Notes under the pieces: generated by a model
The model's database searches: none
Told to the model about the DNA's origin: nothing
The model's input: only the letters and a program-made list of their open reading frames with translations
NCBI RefSeq assembly: GCF_022760805.1
Contig: NZ_JAIVFL010000001.1
Coordinates: 1,364,001-1,428,000, forward strand
Source of the DNA: Candidatus Mycolicibacterium alkanivorans
GTDB taxonomy: Bacteria > Actinomycetota > Actinomycetes > Mycobacteriales > Mycobacteriaceae
Length of the DNA stretch: 64,000 nucleotides
Reading direction: 5' to 3'
In this document: piece by piece, positions 1-10,253 of the stretch
Layout of the letters: the number at the start of each line of letters is the position of its first letter
Numbering within the stretch: position 1 is the first letter of the stretch
Position numbers and translations under genes: made by a program

Positions 1-702
1 TCACTGGGTGCGCAGCACGAAGCCGACGCCGCGCACGGTGTGCAGCAGTCGGGGCGCGCCGCCGGCCTCGATCTTGCGGCGCAGGTAGCCGATGAACACG
101 TCGACGACGTTGGTGTCGGCGGCGAAGTCGTAACCCCAGACCAGCTCGAGCAGCTGCGCCCGGCTCAGGACGGCCGTCTTGTGCTCGGCGAGGACGGCCA
201 GCAGGTCGAACTCGCGTTTGGTCAGGTCGACGTCGACGCCGTTGACCCGGGCCCGGCGGCCCGGGATGTCGACCTCGAGCGGGCCGACCTGGATGGTCTC
301 CGAGGAGAACGTCGCCGTCGACCCGCGCCGGCGCAGCAGCGCCTTGACCCGGGCCACCAACTCGGCCAGCACGAACGGCTTGACCAGGTAGTCGTCGGCG
401 CCGGCCTCCAGGCCGGCCACCCGGTCGTCGACCGAGCTTCGGGCCGAGAGCACACATACGGGCACGTCGTTGTCCATCGCGCGCAGGGCGGTCACCACGC
501 TCACCCCGTCGAGTACGGGCATGTTGATGTCGAGCACTATCGCGTCGGGTCGGGTCTCGGTCGCCGACCGCAGCGCTTCGGCACCGTCGACGGCGGTGGC
601 CACCTCGAATCCGGATAGCCGCAACCCGCGCTCCAGCGATGCGAGCACATCGGGGTCGTCGTCGACGACGAGCACCCGCGGTGACGCCGAACTACTGTCC
701 AT
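1..702 (-). CDS. prrA: Two-component response regulator PrrA
   Basis: OmpR/PhoB-type response regulator, 233 aa from the ATG at 702; the stop codon is the first three bases of the window. Receiver domain (about 9-125) has the acidic pocket VVDDD, the phospho-acceptor Asp58 in VLDINMP, and the Lys of LVKPF; the C-terminal winged helix (about 140-233) ends in the usual [11 protein letters not shown]. It is almost identical to M. tuberculosis PrrA (Rv0903c), an essential regulator linked to nitrogen limitation and intracellular growth. The partner kinase gene prrB lies downstream in other mycobacteria and so would be outside the window. An in-frame upstream start at 756 exists, but the 702 start matches the family N terminus. 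Confidence 0.97.
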   Translation of the reverse strand: MDSSSASPRVLVVDDDPDVLASLERGLRLSGFEVATAVDGAEALRSATETRPDAIVLDINMPVLDGVSVVTALRAMDNDVPVCVLSARSSVDDRVAGLEAGADDYLVKPFVLAELVARVKALLRRRGSTATFSSETIQVGPLEVDIPGRRARVNGVDVDLTKREFDLLAVLAEHKTAVLSRAQLLELVWGYDFAADTNVVDVFIGYLRRKIEAGGAPRLLHTVRGVGFVLRTQ

Positions 703-899
703 GGACTCATCTTGCCTGATGGCCGCCCGGTGCAGTGGGAGGCCGGACGTGGACACGTTTCGCCGAATTGACCTCGATCACAGTCGTGGTCGATAACCGA
801 TTGCCGCCCGTGGAATCATCGGAATCGGGGGGGCGACCGCGGTGTTGTTGCCAGCGGGTAGCGGCGGTCGATGACAAGGGAGACGGTCTGTTGGGCGAG

Positions 900-2873
900 G
901 TGACCTCCGAACCGGGGATCGCCCCGCCGCGTCCGCACCCTCGCGCCGTGTCCGACCTGCTGCGATTGCTGCCCTATCTGATGCCCTACCGGGCGCGCTG
1001 GATCGCGATGCTCGTCGTCGCGGTCGTCAGCCTGGGGGCCACCGTCGCCATCCCCTTGATGACCAAGGCGGTGATCGACGGACCGGTCCGCCACCACGAT
1101 CAGCGTGGACTGTGGGTGGTGGGCTCGGCGGCACTGGCCATCGGTGTGTCCGAGGCGCTGCTGTGGTTCATCCGGCGGTGGCTGGTGGCGCGGGCGACCA
1201 TGGGGGTGGAGGCCGATATCCGCAAGGATCTCTACGCCCGGCTTCAGATCCTGCCGATGTCGTTTCACGGGCGGTGGCAGTCCGGCCAGCTGCTGTCCCG
1301 AATCATGAACGACCTCAACACTATTCGGCGACTGTTGTCGTTCGGTTTGGTGTTCCTGATCCTCAACGTTCTGCAGATCGCCATCGTCACGGTGATCCTG
1401 CTCGCGATGTACCGGCCGCTGGGTGTCGTCGTGCTGATCTCCATCGCGCCGATCACGCTCATCGTGCTGCACTTCGAGCACCAGTTCACCCGGCTGTCCC
1501 GGCTGGCGCAGGACCAGGCGGGCCACGTCGCCACCCACGTCGAGGAGTCGGCGCTGGGCTTACGCGCGGTCAAGTCGTTCGGACGCGAGGACTACGTCTA
1601 CGACAGGTTCGACGAGCAGGCGTCGATGCTCTACGACACCCAGATCCGCAAGGTCGCGGTGTCGGCGAAGTTCTGGACCCTGCTCGAGGTCATCCCGAAC
1701 CTCACGCTGATCGTCGTCCTGGGATTCGGCGCGTATGCCGCCGGGCACGGACTGGTCACCCTGGGCACCCTGGTCGCGTTCATCACGATGATGCTGTCGC
1801 TGGTGTGGCCCATCGCCTCGCTGGGATTCCTACTGTCGATGACCCAGGAGTCGATGACAGCGGCCAACCGGATCGCCGAAATCTTCGACGCGCCGCGCGA
1901 GATCACCGACGGGCACGGCCGCGTCGCGCCCAGCGGTGGACGGCTCGAACTCGTCGACGTCGGGTTCCGGTTCCCGGCCTTCGACGACGATGCGGGGCGA
2001 GGCTCGAGCGCCGCTGAGAAGTCGGACCGGCCGGCCCCAGCCGACACCTGGGCACTGCGCCACGTCAACCTGACCGTCGAACCGGAGGAGACCCTGGCCC
2101 TGGTCGGGGCCACCGGCTCCGGAAAGTCGGTGCTCGTCGCGCTGCTGCCCCGGCTCTACGACGTTACCGAAGGTTCGATCCGCGTCGACGGCACCGACAT
2201 CCGCGAGCTGACGCTCTCGGCGCTTCGCACGGTGGTCGCCATCGCGTTCGAGGACCCGACGCTGTTCTCCATGTCGGTGGCCGAGAACCTAGCGCTGGGC
2301 CGGTCCCCGGACAATCCAGCCGACGACGAGGACCTGGCCCGCGCTATCGACATCGCCGCAGCACAGTTCGTCTACGACCTGCCATACGGATTGCAGACCC
2401 GCATCGGCGAGCAGGGCATGAGCCTGTCCGGCGGTCAGCGGCAACGGCTTTCGCTGGCCCGCGCGATCCTGTCCGCACCGCGCATCCTGGTGCTTGACGA
2501 CACCCTGTCCGCGCTCGACGTCCACACCGAGGCGGCGGTCACCGAGGCGCTTCGGCGGGCGCTGGCCGGCGTGACCGGGGTGGTGGTGGCGCATCGCGCC
2601 TCGACCGTGCTGCTGGCCGACAAGGTCGCCCTCCTCGACGGCGGAACCGTCACCCACGTGGGTACTCACGCCGAGCTGCTTGCCGCGGTCCCGCGGTACC
2701 GCTACCTGCTGGCCGCCGACGACGAACTCGACGACGGGTGTGAACCGCGGCCGGAATGGGAGCACGACGACGCCCGCGAACGACTCGAGCACACCTACGA
2801 CGAGGCCTGCGCCGAGCGCGAAAAGCCCCGCCGGCCAGCCGATTACGCTTCCTCGGAAGGGGGCCGGCGATGA
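900..2873 (+). CDS. ABC exporter half-transporter, subunit A (degenerate ATP site)
   Basis: Type IV ABC exporter subunit: transmembrane domain (first ~320 residues, six helices) followed by a nucleotide-binding domain. Walker A GATGSGKS is near residue 403 and signature LSGGQ near 509. Walker B reads LVLDDTLSALD, with Asp where the catalytic Glu should be (about residue 534). Start is uncertain: GTG at 900 and TTG at 891 are both preceded by GGGAGA at about 879-884; open frame extends further upstream without family-like sequence. The stop overlaps the next gene by ATGA, so the two subunits are translationally coupled and form a heterodimer. Substrate unknown; drug or lipid export is typical. 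An acidic, Arg-rich tail of about 50 residues follows the ATPase domain. Confidence 0.9.
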   Translation: MTSEPGIAPPRPHPRAVSDLLRLLPYLMPYRARWIAMLVVAVVSLGATVAIPLMTKAVIDGPVRHHDQRGLWVVGSAALAIGVSEALLWFIRRWLVARATMGVEADIRKDLYARLQILPMSFHGRWQSGQLLSRIMNDLNTIRRLLSFGLVFLILNVLQIAIVTVILLAMYRPLGVVVLISIAPITLIVLHFEHQFTRLSRLAQDQAGHVATHVEESALGLRAVKSFGREDYVYDRFDEQASMLYDTQIRKVAVSAKFWTLLEVIPNLTLIVVLGFGAYAAGHGLVTLGTLVAFITMMLSLVWPIASLGFLLSMTQESMTAANRIAEIFDAPREITDGHGRVAPSGGRLELVDVGFRFPAFDDDAGRGSSAAEKSDRPAPADTWALRHVNLTVEPEETLALVGATGSGKSVLVALLPRLYDVTEGSIRVDGTDIRELTLSALRTVVAIAFEDPTLFSMSVAENLALGRSPDNPADDEDLARAIDIAAAQFVYDLPYGLQTRIGEQGMSLSGGQRQRLSLARAILSAPRILVLDDTLSALDVHTEAAVTEALRRALAGVTGVVVAHRASTVLLADKVALLDGGTVTHVGTHAELLAAVPRYRYLLAADDELDDGCEPRPEWEHDDARERLEHTYDEACAEREKPRRPADYASSEGGRR

Positions 2874-4690
2874 CCGCCACCGACTGGCGTGGCCGGCTCG
2901 ACGAGCAGCCCGACGACCTGCCGATCGACGAGGCGCTGCCGCGCCGGCGCGAGGCCCGCGCCCTGCTCGGCTCGCTGCTGCGGCCGTTCCGCCTCACCGT
3001 CGCGCTGCTGGCGCTCGTGGTCATCGTGGAAAACGCAGCGCGACTGTCGGTTCCCATACTGGTGCAGCGTGGCATCGACCACGCCGTACCGCCGCTCACG
3101 GCGGGCGGCTCGGCCCGCGAGTTGATCCTCGTGGTGGCCACCCTGTGCGGTGTGGTGGTGTTGCAGGCGATCAGCCGGATGTTCTTCCTGAACCGCTCCG
3201 GACGGATCGGCCAGCGGGTGCTACTGGAATTGCGCCGCCGCGTGTTCCGGCACTTCCAGCGACTGGACGTCGCATTCCACGACCGGTACACCTCTGGGCG
3301 GGTGGTCAGCCGGCTGACCAACGACGTCGAGGCCATCCAGGACATGCTCGAAACCGGTTTCGACAGCCTGATCACCGCGGTTCTCACGCTGTTCGGCACC
3401 GCAATCCTGTTGGTGGTATTGGACTTCCGACTCGGGCTGATGTGTCTGGCGGCCTTCCCGATCCTGGTCGCCCTGGTGTGGTGGTTTTCCACCGAGTCGG
3501 CCAAGACCTACCGCAAGGTGCGGGAGAGCGCGGCACTGGTGATCGTGCAGTTCGTCGAGACGATGACGGGCATCAAGGCGGTACAGGCCTACCGCCGCGA
3601 ACCGCGCAACCAGGAGATCTTCGACGACGTCGCCGACCAGTACCGGGAGGTCAACGAGAGGACCTTCCAGTTGCTGGCGATCTTCATGCCGGCCGTGAAA
3701 CTGGTCGGCAACCTCACCACCGGCGTGGTGCTGCTCTACGGCGGCTACCGGGTCCTGCACGGCGAGATGACGATCGGAACACTCGCGGCCTTCCTGCTGT
3801 ACCTGCGGATGTTCTTCGAACCGATGCAGGAGATCTCGCAGTTCTTCAACACCTTTCAGTCCGCCTCGTCGGCACTGGAGAAGCTGGCCGGTGTGCTCGC
3901 CGAGGAGCCCGCCATCGCCGACCCGGCCCACCCGGTCCGCCTCGACCGGGTCCGCGGTGAAATCGCCTTCAACGACGTGCATTTCAGCTACGGGCCGGAT
4001 CGACCCGTCCTGCCCGCGCTCACCCTGGACGTGCCATCGGGACAGACCGTCGCCCTGGTCGGCACCACCGGGGCGGGCAAGACCACCATGGCCAAGCTGA
4101 TCGCCCGCTTCTACGACCCGACTTCGGGCTCGGTCACCCTCGACGGCGTCGACCTGCGAGACCTCGCGCAGAGCGACCTGCGCCGGCACGTCGTGATGGT
4201 GACCCAGGAGAACTTCCTGTTCTCCGGGACCGTCGCGGACAACATTCGATTCGGCCGGCCGTCGGCCTCGGCTGCCGAGGTGCGCGCCGCGGCGGCCGCC
4301 GTCGGCGCCGATGTCTTCATCGACTCGCTGCCCGACGGCTACGACACCGATGTGGCCAAGCGCGGCGGGCGGCTGTCGGCCGGGCAGCGGCAGCTGATCG
4401 CGTTCGCCCGCGCGTTCCTCGCCGACCCCGCGGTACTGATCCTCGACGAGGCCACTTCCTCGCTCGACATTCCCAGCGAGCGCCTGGTGCAGCGGGCGCT
4501 GCGCACGGTGCTGGCCGACCGCACCGCGCTGATCATCGCCCACCGGCTGTCCACGGTCGAGGTCGCCGACCGGGTACTGGTCCTCGAACACGGCCGCATC
4601 GTCGAGGACGGCACGCCTGAGGAACTCATCGGGCACGGCGAGGGCCGTTATGCCGCGTTGCACCGCGCGTGGCTGGAATCGCTTGGCTAG
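2870..4690 (+). CDS. ABC exporter half-transporter, subunit B
   Basis: Second subunit of the exporter, 606 aa, ATG at 2870 overlapping the stop of subunit A. Six-helix membrane domain followed by an ATPase domain with Walker A GTTGAGKT near residue 398 and Walker B LILDEA with a normal catalytic Glu near 527. The signature motif is altered to LSAGQ (about 502). In heterodimeric exporters of this type each ATP site uses the Walker motifs of one subunit and the signature of the other. The D-for-E Walker B of subunit A and the altered signature of subunit B therefore fall in the same, inactive site, while the other site is intact. This supports an obligate A/B heterodimer. Confidence 0.92.
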   Translation: MTATDWRGRLDEQPDDLPIDEALPRRREARALLGSLLRPFRLTVALLALVVIVENAARLSVPILVQRGIDHAVPPLTAGGSARELILVVATLCGVVVLQAISRMFFLNRSGRIGQRVLLELRRRVFRHFQRLDVAFHDRYTSGRVVSRLTNDVEAIQDMLETGFDSLITAVLTLFGTAILLVVLDFRLGLMCLAAFPILVALVWWFSTESAKTYRKVRESAALVIVQFVETMTGIKAVQAYRREPRNQEIFDDVADQYREVNERTFQLLAIFMPAVKLVGNLTTGVVLLYGGYRVLHGEMTIGTLAAFLLYLRMFFEPMQEISQFFNTFQSASSALEKLAGVLAEEPAIADPAHPVRLDRVRGEIAFNDVHFSYGPDRPVLPALTLDVPSGQTVALVGTTGAGKTTMAKLIARFYDPTSGSVTLDGVDLRDLAQSDLRRHVVMVTQENFLFSGTVADNIRFGRPSASAAEVRAAAAAVGADVFIDSLPDGYDTDVAKRGGRLSAGQRQLIAFARAFLADPAVLILDEATSSLDIPSERLVQRALRTVLADRTALIIAHRLSTVEVADRVLVLEHGRIVEDGTPEELIGHGEGRYAALHRAWLESLG

Positions 4691-4793
4691 CAGCCAGAAT
4701 GTTGGCCCTCGGTTCACCAGGCCTGAGGGCCGCCACGCCTCCGACCAGTTAGCGCTACCTCGAGAATGACCCAGAGCCTGATACTGGACAGTT

Positions 4794-5429
4794 GTGAGGC
4801 AATTCGCAGACCGAGCCGACGCGGGTCGGCAGCTGGCTGAGGCAGTGAAGGACTATCGCGCGCACGACGTGCTCGTCCTGGGTCTGCCGCGCGGCGGGGT
4901 GCCGGTGGCCTACGAGGTGGCCAAGGCCCTCGACGCACCGCTGGACGTCCTCGTCGTCCGCAAGCTCGGTGTGCCGTCGCAGCCCGAGCTGGCGTTCGGG
5001 GCCATCGGCGAGGGCGGTGCCCGCGTGCTCAACGAAAACGTGCTGGGCCACGTACTGGTAAGTGAGGGCGACATCGCGCGGGTCGAGGCCGAGCAGCGTG
5101 CCGAGCTGCAGCGCCGGGTCGAGCGCTACCGCGGCGGGCGCGAGCAGATTCCGCTGCGCGACCGGGTGGCGCTCATCGTCGACGACGGCTTCGCCACCGG
5201 GTCCACCGCCCGCGCTGCGTGCCTGGTCGCCCGCGCGCAGGGCGCCGCCAAGGTGGTGCTGGCGGCGCCGGTCGGCTCGGCGGACACGGTGGCCGAGTTG
5301 CGGCACTACGCCGACGATGTCGTCTGCCTGGGCGCGCCGGCCAACTTCCACGCAGTCGGGCAGGGCTATCGGGATTTTCGGCAGACCTCTGACGAGGAGG
5401 TGTGCGATCTGCTGGAGCGAACCCGTTGA
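4794..5429 (+). CDS. Phosphoribosyltransferase family protein
   Basis: 211 aa protein of the predicted phosphoribosyltransferase family (COG1926 type). The PRPP-binding loop is VALIVDDGFATGSTA at about residues 122-136, with two acidic residues followed by the Gly/Thr-rich loop; an N-terminal LGLPRGGVPVA motif is typical of the family. Mycobacterial relatives are encoded in dormancy (DosR) loci, but no DosR-type box is visible here. True substrate base unknown. GTG start at 4794; a GATACT -10-like box at 4780-4785 puts the likely transcript start within a few bases of the start codon. Convergent with accD3. Confidence 0.85.
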   Translation: MRQFADRADAGRQLAEAVKDYRAHDVLVLGLPRGGVPVAYEVAKALDAPLDVLVVRKLGVPSQPELAFGAIGEGGARVLNENVLGHVLVSEGDIARVEAEQRAELQRRVERYRGGREQIPLRDRVALIVDDGFATGSTARAACLVARAQGAAKVVLAAPVGSADTVAELRHYADDVVCLGAPANFHAVGQGYRDFRQTSDEEVCDLLERTR

Positions 5430-5434
5430 GCCGC

Positions 5435-5450
5435 GGCGGTTGAAACCGCT
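5435..5450. terminator. Short hairpin between convergent genes
   Basis: GCGGT-TGAA-ACCGC stem-loop with a flanking G-T pair, between the stop of the phosphoribosyltransferase gene and the stop of accD3. No T tract. Could act in both directions; weak evidence. Confidence 0.3.
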
Positions 5451-6957
5451 AGGCGGGTAAGCCTATTCGCCGGTAGCGCTCCAGGCGGGCGGCATAACGG
5501 TCGGCCGGCGGCTGTCGACGCAGATGGTGCAACTCGAGTGCGATGGCCGCCGAGAGCCGGCGGGCGAACTCCACGGGTTCGTCGGCGGCGTCGGGATGTT
5601 CGGGCACGATCGCGTCGACGATCCCGTTCGCCAGCAGATCGACCGACCGAATACCTTGGGCGGCAGCGAGTTCCGGGGCATGATCGGTGTCGCGGAACAC
5701 GATCGCGCTGGCGCCCTCCGGCGGCAGCGGCGCCAGCCAGCCGTGCTGGGCGGCCAGCACCCGGTCGGCGGGAACCATGGCCAGCGCGGGACCACCGCTG
5801 CCCTGGCCGAGCAGCACCGAGACCGTCGGGGTGTCCAGCGTCACCAGCTCGGACAGGCAGCGAGCGATCTCACCGGCCAGCCCGTTCTGTTCGGCGTCGG
5901 CTGACAGTGCGGGCCCGGCGGTATCGATGACGAGCACCAACGGCAGCTGCAGACTCGCGGCCAGGGCCATGCCGCGGCGGGCTTCCTGTAGGGCCGCGGG
6001 GCCGGTCCGGAGGGCGGGAGCGAAGCGACCCGGGAATAGATCTAGGCCGCCGATGACGCGCTGCTGGCCGGCCACCACGGCGGGTTGTCCGCCGAAGCGG
6101 GCCAGCGCGAGCGCCGTCGTCGACGCTTCGCCGTGGGTACCTGACAGCAGCACCCGCTCGGTGGCACCTTCGCGCAGCAGCCAGCTCACACCGGGCCGGT
6201 CGGCCCGCCGGGAGGCCACCACCGAGTCCCACGCCGGGACGTGGGCGATTTCCTCAACGGCCAGAGCCGCCGGTGGCGGCCCGGGCGGGTCGGCGATGAC
6301 GGTCAGTGCCCGGTGGAGCATCGGCCGCAGCGCTTCGAGACCGACTACGCCGTCGATGACCCCGTGGCGCAGCAGGTTCTCCGCGGTCTGCACTCCGGCG
6401 GGGAACGGCTCGCCGTAGAGCTGTTCGTAGACGCGGGGTCCGAGGAACCCGATCAGCGCGCCGGGCTGGGCGACGGTGATATGGCCCAGCGACCCCCACG
6501 ACGCGAACACCCCGCCGGTGGTGGGGTGTCGCAGATAAACCAGATAGGGCAGATGGGCCTGCTTGTGCCGGGTGACCGCGGCGGCGATCTTGACCATCTG
6601 CAGGAACGCGACGGTGCCCTCCTGCATGCGGGTGCCACCTGAGCTGGGGGAGGCCAGCAGGGGCAGCCGCTGCGCGGTCGCCCGTTCCACGGCGGCGGTG
6701 ATCCGCTCGGCGGCGGCCACCCCGATGGAGCCGGCCAGGAAATCGAACTCGCAGGCGACGACGGCCACCCGGCGCCCGAACACGGTGCCCTCGCCGGTGA
6801 GAACCGCCTCGTCAGAGCCGGTCACGGCACGCGCCCGCTGAAGTTCACCGGCGTATTCGGCGTCTGCCGGCACGGCCAGCGGCGCAGTGTCCCAGCTGCG
6901 GAACGACCCGCTGTCCAGGACGGCGTCGCGCAATTCGGCAGCTCCGATGCGGCTCAC
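5449..6957 (-). CDS. accD3: Acyl-CoA carboxylase carboxyltransferase AccD3
   Basis: Biotin-dependent carboxylase carboxyltransferase of 502 aa, closely matching M. tuberculosis AccD3 (Rv0904c). Both crotonase-like halves are present: the N-terminal half with SGGTRMQEG and [11 protein letters not shown], the C-terminal half with [15 protein letters not shown] and [11 protein letters not shown]. These glycine-rich loops form the oxyanion holes that bind acyl-CoA and carboxybiotin. Its physiological acyl-CoA substrate is not settled even in M. tuberculosis. GTG start at 6957. It faces echA6 across only 34 bases, so the promoters overlap. Confidence 0.95.
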   Translation of the reverse strand: MSRIGAAELRDAVLDSGSFRSWDTAPLAVPADAEYAGELQRARAVTGSDEAVLTGEGTVFGRRVAVVACEFDFLAGSIGVAAAERITAAVERATAQRLPLLASPSSGGTRMQEGTVAFLQMVKIAAAVTRHKQAHLPYLVYLRHPTTGGVFASWGSLGHITVAQPGALIGFLGPRVYEQLYGEPFPAGVQTAENLLRHGVIDGVVGLEALRPMLHRALTVIADPPGPPPAALAVEEIAHVPAWDSVVASRRADRPGVSWLLREGATERVLLSGTHGEASTTALALARFGGQPAVVAGQQRVIGGLDLFPGRFAPALRTGPAALQEARRGMALAASLQLPLVLVIDTAGPALSADAEQNGLAGEIARCLSELVTLDTPTVSVLLGQGSGGPALAMVPADRVLAAQHGWLAPLPPEGASAIVFRDTDHAPELAAAQGIRSVDLLANGIVDAIVPEHPDAADEPVEFARRLSAAIALELHHLRRQPPADRYAARLERYRRIGLPA

Positions 6958-6963
6958 CGGTCG

Positions 6964-6984
6964 AGGTTATCCGGCCAGTAGGCT
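6964..6984. promoter_or_regulatory. Divergent leaderless promoters accD3 / echA6
   Basis: On the minus strand TAACCT (6964-6969) sits 6 bases before the accD3 GTG; on the plus strand TAGGCT (6979-6984) sits 7 bases before the echA6 ATG. Both fit the TANNNT -10 element with the transcript starting at or beside the start codon. The two -10 boxes are 9 bases apart, so the polymerases should compete. Confidence 0.6.
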
Positions 6985-6991
6985 GGCAGCC

Positions 6992-7723
6992 ATGATCGGG
7001 ATCAACCGCGTGCGGGATGTGACAACCATCGAGATGCAGCGCCCGGAGCGGCGCAATGCACTCAACTCCGAACTCGTCGACACGCTGCGGGAGACCGTCG
7101 AGAAGGCCGCCGGCGAGGATGTCCGCGCCATCGTGCTGACCGGTCAGGGCACGGTGTTCTGCGCGGGCGCGGACCTCTCCGGTGATGTGTTCGCGGCGGA
7201 TTTCCCGGACAAGGCGATCGCACTGAACAAGGCGATCGACGCCGTGCCGTTCCCGGTCATCGCGGCCATCAACGGCCCGGCGATCGGTGCCGGTGTGCAG
7301 CTCGCGATGATCTGCGATCTGCGCGTGGTCTCAGCAGGTGCCTACTTCCAGTTCCCGATCGCCAAGTACGGTCTCGCGCTCGACAACTGGAGCGTGCGGC
7401 GGCTGAGCTCGCTGGCCGGGTACGGCCGGGCCCGGGGCATGCTGCTGGGCGCCGAGAAGCTGGACGCCCAGACGGCGTTGATGACCGGGATGGCCAACCG
7501 CATCGGGGACCTGGCCGACGCGCAGGCCTGGGCGGCCGAGATCGCCGGGTTCGCACCGCTGTCGCTGCAGGCCTCCAAGCGGGTGCTCAACGACGACGGC
7601 GCCTACGAGGAGCAGGGACCTCTCCACAAGGAACTGTTCGACAAGGCGTGGGGAAGCCAGGACGTGATCGAGGCCCAGGTGGCGCGGATCGAGAAGCGTG
7701 CCCCGAGGTTCCAGGGCGCCTGA
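6992..7723 (+). CDS. echA6: EchA6, non-catalytic crotonase-fold acyl-CoA carrier
   Basis: 243 aa crotonase-fold protein matching M. tuberculosis EchA6 (Rv0905). The oxyanion-hole elements CAGADLSGD and NGPAIGAG are present. As in the M. tuberculosis protein, the segment where hydratases carry a catalytic Glu reads LALDNWS, with a Trp. EchA6 is known to bind long-chain acyl-CoA without hydrating it and to feed the FAS-II mycolic acid pathway; it is the target of tetrahydropyrazolo-pyrimidine compounds. Function here is inferred from that match. ATG at 6992 is supported by the leaderless -10 box; the open frame continues upstream without family similarity. Confidence 0.95.
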   Translation: MIGINRVRDVTTIEMQRPERRNALNSELVDTLRETVEKAAGEDVRAIVLTGQGTVFCAGADLSGDVFAADFPDKAIALNKAIDAVPFPVIAAINGPAIGAGVQLAMICDLRVVSAGAYFQFPIAKYGLALDNWSVRRLSSLAGYGRARGMLLGAEKLDAQTALMTGMANRIGDLADAQAWAAEIAGFAPLSLQASKRVLNDDGAYEEQGPLHKELFDKAWGSQDVIEAQVARIEKRAPRFQGA

Positions 7724-8834
7724 CCTGCTGCGCGCCGCCGTTCGCCTCGTCGCCGGGACCGCCTCCCTGGCTACCGGCGGTTGGGTGCTGCGTGCGCTGA
7801 ACGACGCACCCGCCTCACTCGGGGCGGGCCGCGGTGCGATCCGTCCGGTTGCCGACCGCTCCCCGCACTACCGCGACGGCGTCTTCCACAACCTCGAGCC
7901 TGCCTCGGCACTGCGCCTGGACGCCGAGGAGAACCGGCTGGTCCTGTTCGACATGCTCTCCAGCCGCTCGGCCAGCCGGCCGCGGGCCGCCGTCCCGCTC
8001 GCCGACCCGCCCGCGCCGGCCGGATCCGAACCACTGGCGGTCAGCTGGCTGGGCCACTCCACGGCGCTGCTGGAGATCGACGGCTACCGGGTCCTGACCG
8101 ACCCGATCTGGAGCGAGCGCTGCTCGCCGTCGCGCACCGCCGGCCCGCAGCGGCTGCACCCGGTCCCGGCCCCGCTGGAGTCGCTGACCGCGCTGGACGC
8201 CGTGGTGGTCAGCCACGACCACTACGACCACCTCGACATGGACACCGTGCTGGCGCTGGCCCGTACCCAGCGGGCTCCGTTCCTGGTTCCGCTCGGCGTC
8301 GGCGCGCACCTGCGGCAGTGGGGTATCCCGGAGGACCGGATCGTCGAACTGGACTGGAACGAAGAACACCGGATCGGCGAATTGACCCTGGTCTGCACAC
8401 CGGCGCGGCACTTCTCCGGCCGCTTCCTGTCCCGCAACACCACGCTGTGGTCGTCATGGGCGATCGTCGGCCCGCGGCACCGGGCCTACTTCGGCGGCGA
8501 CACCGGGTACACCCGCAGCTTCGCCGAGATCGGCGCCGACCACGGCCCCTTCGACCTGACATTGCTGCCCATCGGTGCCTACCACACGGCGTGGCCCGAC
8601 ATCCACATGAACCCCGAGGAAGCCGTGCAGGCCCACCGGGACGTCACCGACGCCGGGCTGCTCGTGCCCATCCACTGGTGCACCTTCCGACTCGCGCCAC
8701 ACCCATGGGCCGAGCCCGTCGAACGCCTGCTCGCCGCCGCTGACGGCGCCGGGGTGAACGTCGCGGTGCCCAAACCCGGCAGCCGGGTGGTGACGGGGTC
8801 GTCACCAGCGATAGAGCCGTGGTGGCAGCTGTGA
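7698..8834 (+). CDS. Metallo-beta-lactamase fold hydrolase (Rv0906 type)
   Basis: 378 aa protein of the COG2220 metallo-hydrolase family, which includes N-acyl-phosphatidylethanolamine phospholipase D. The metal-binding signature SHDHYDHLD is at about residue 171, later ligands are the His of ARHFSGR, the Asp of FGGDTGY and the His of PIHW. The N-terminal 30 residues are hydrophobic and may be an anchor. GTG start at 7698 overlaps the end of echA6 by 26 bases, so the two are likely co-transcribed. Substrate unknown; a lipid phosphodiester is the family guess. Confidence 0.9.
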   Translation: MPRGSRAPDLLRAAVRLVAGTASLATGGWVLRALNDAPASLGAGRGAIRPVADRSPHYRDGVFHNLEPASALRLDAEENRLVLFDMLSSRSASRPRAAVPLADPPAPAGSEPLAVSWLGHSTALLEIDGYRVLTDPIWSERCSPSRTAGPQRLHPVPAPLESLTALDAVVVSHDHYDHLDMDTVLALARTQRAPFLVPLGVGAHLRQWGIPEDRIVELDWNEEHRIGELTLVCTPARHFSGRFLSRNTTLWSSWAIVGPRHRAYFGGDTGYTRSFAEIGADHGPFDLTLLPIGAYHTAWPDIHMNPEEAVQAHRDVTDAGLLVPIHWCTFRLAPHPWAEPVERLLAAADGAGVNVAVPKPGSRVVTGSSPAIEPWWQL

Positions 8835-8839
8835 CGCAC

Positions 8840-8845
8840 TACGGT
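8840..8845 (+). promoter_or_regulatory. Leaderless -10 box, Rv0907-like gene
   Basis: TACGGT followed by 7 bases and the ATG at 8853. Supports 8853 over the in-frame GTG at 8844. Confidence 0.5.
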
Positions 8846-8852
8846 GCAAGCC

Positions 8853-10253
8853 ATGACCGCTCTGGCAAGACGCGCCGCGATCGTCGCGCTACTGGCCACG
8901 CTCACCGCGTGTGGCAACACCGCCACCAAGCCCGAGACGGCCAAGACTTTCTCCACCCTGCCGCCCCCGCTCGTGCCCGCGATGGCGCTGCCGGACAACG
9001 CCGTCGACAACGCGGTGGCCAAGCTGGACGGTTCGACCGTCGTGGCCCACCAGGTCGGCCAGAAGGCGATCAGCTGGAACACCCCCGTGGTCGACAAGCT
9101 GCCGTGGTTTGCGCTGTCCGACCCGGCGGTGAGCAAGATGGTGGCCGTCGGCGACCTCTACTCGCACCGTTCCGGCCTGCCCGACCACGCCGGTGACAAG
9201 CTGGAGGACCTCGGCTACGACCGCCGATACGTCCTGGAGCGGTTACGCCAGCTTCCGCTCGATCCGTTCCGAATCTCCTACGCCTACACCAACTTCGGGC
9301 TCACTGCCGCCGCCGAGGCGGTTGCCGCGGCGGCAGGCATGTCGTGGGAGGATCTGAGCCAGCAGGTCCTGTATCGCCCACTGGGCATGACCTCGACCAG
9401 TTCACGGTTCGCCGATTTCGAGGCCCGCGCCGACAGGGCACTCGGCCACATCCGGATCGACGGGAAGTACCGGCCGCTCTACAAACGCGACCCCGATCCC
9501 GAAACGCCCGCCGGCGGGGTGAGCTCGTCGGTCAACGACCTCACCCGCTGGCTGACCATGGTGCTGGCCAACGGAAACTACAACGGGCAGAAGATCATCG
9601 AACCCGACGCGCTGCTTCCCGCGCTGACACCTCAGATCGTTTCCAGTCCGGCCAGCGAGCCCGCCATGCGATCGGGCTTCTACGGCTACGGGTTCAACGT
9701 CGGGACCACCTCGGCCGCACGCACCCAGATTAGCCACTCCGGAGCCTTCGAACTGGGTGCCGGCACCAACTTCGTCATCATTCCCTCCGCCGACGTCGCG
9801 ATCGTAGCCCTCACCAACGCCACCCCGGCCGGCATCCCGGAGACGCTGACCGCTGAGTTCGCCGACCTGGTCCAGTTCGGCGAGGTGCGCGAGGACTGGC
9901 GCAGGCTCTACGGGGACGCCTTCGCCGACATGGACAAGCCGGAGGGCTCGCTGGTCGGTCAGAAGCCGCCCGCCAACCCGGCTCCGGCCGAGCCGGCAGT
10001 GGCCTACGTCGGCACCTACAAGAACGACTACTGGGGACCCGCAACCGTCGCTGAGAAGGACGGCAAGCTCACCGTGTCGCTTGGCCCGCGCCCGGACACC
10101 TATGAGCTGACCCACTGGGACGGCGATGAGTTCACGTTCGGCTTCGTCACCGAAAACGCCCAGCCGGGAACGGTTTCCACGGCGAGGTTCGCCGGCGACA
10201 AGCTGACACTGGAGTACTTCGACGACGACAAGATGGGGACGTTTACCCGATGA
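8853..10253 (+). CDS. Beta-lactamase-like lipoprotein lacking the SxxK active site
   Basis: Serine beta-lactamase/penicillin-binding family (PF00144) protein, orthologue of M. tuberculosis Rv0907. Start ATG 8853 gives a signal peptide with lipobox LTAC (Cys about 19), so an outer-leaflet lipoprotein. Later family motifs are present: [16 protein letters not shown] (the YxN motif) and [10 protein letters not shown]. The expected N-terminal segment carrying the catalytic Ser-x-x-Lys is absent: LDG at about residues 52-54 joins directly to [10 protein letters not shown], which in relatives follows the SxxK helix. About 60 residues are missing (M. tuberculosis protein about 530 aa, this one 466) and the frame is kept. 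Likely a pseudoenzyme or a recent inactivation. Its stop overlaps ctpE by ATGA. Confidence 0.85.
   Translation: MTALARRAAIVALLATLTACGNTATKPETAKTFSTLPPPLVPAMALPDNAVDNAVAKLDGSTVVAHQVGQKAISWNTPVVDKLPWFALSDPAVSKMVAVGDLYSHRSGLPDHAGDKLEDLGYDRRYVLERLRQLPLDPFRISYAYTNFGLTAAAEAVAAAAGMSWEDLSQQVLYRPLGMTSTSSRFADFEARADRALGHIRIDGKYRPLYKRDPDPETPAGGVSSSVNDLTRWLTMVLANGNYNGQKIIEPDALLPALTPQIVSSPASEPAMRSGFYGYGFNVGTTSAARTQISHSGAFELGAGTNFVIIPSADVAIVALTNATPAGIPETLTAEFADLVQFGEVREDWRRLYGDAFADMDKPEGSLVGQKPPANPAPAEPAVAYVGTYKNDYWGPATVAEKDGKLTVSLGPRPDTYELTHWDGDEFTFGFVTENAQPGTVSTARFAGDKLTLEYFDDDKMGTFTR

Noticed and set aside
3221..4717. Nearly 500-codon frame antisense to the second ABC subunit
   Set aside because: Low-complexity Gln/Arg/Gly/His composition; the plus-strand ABC protein has all motifs.
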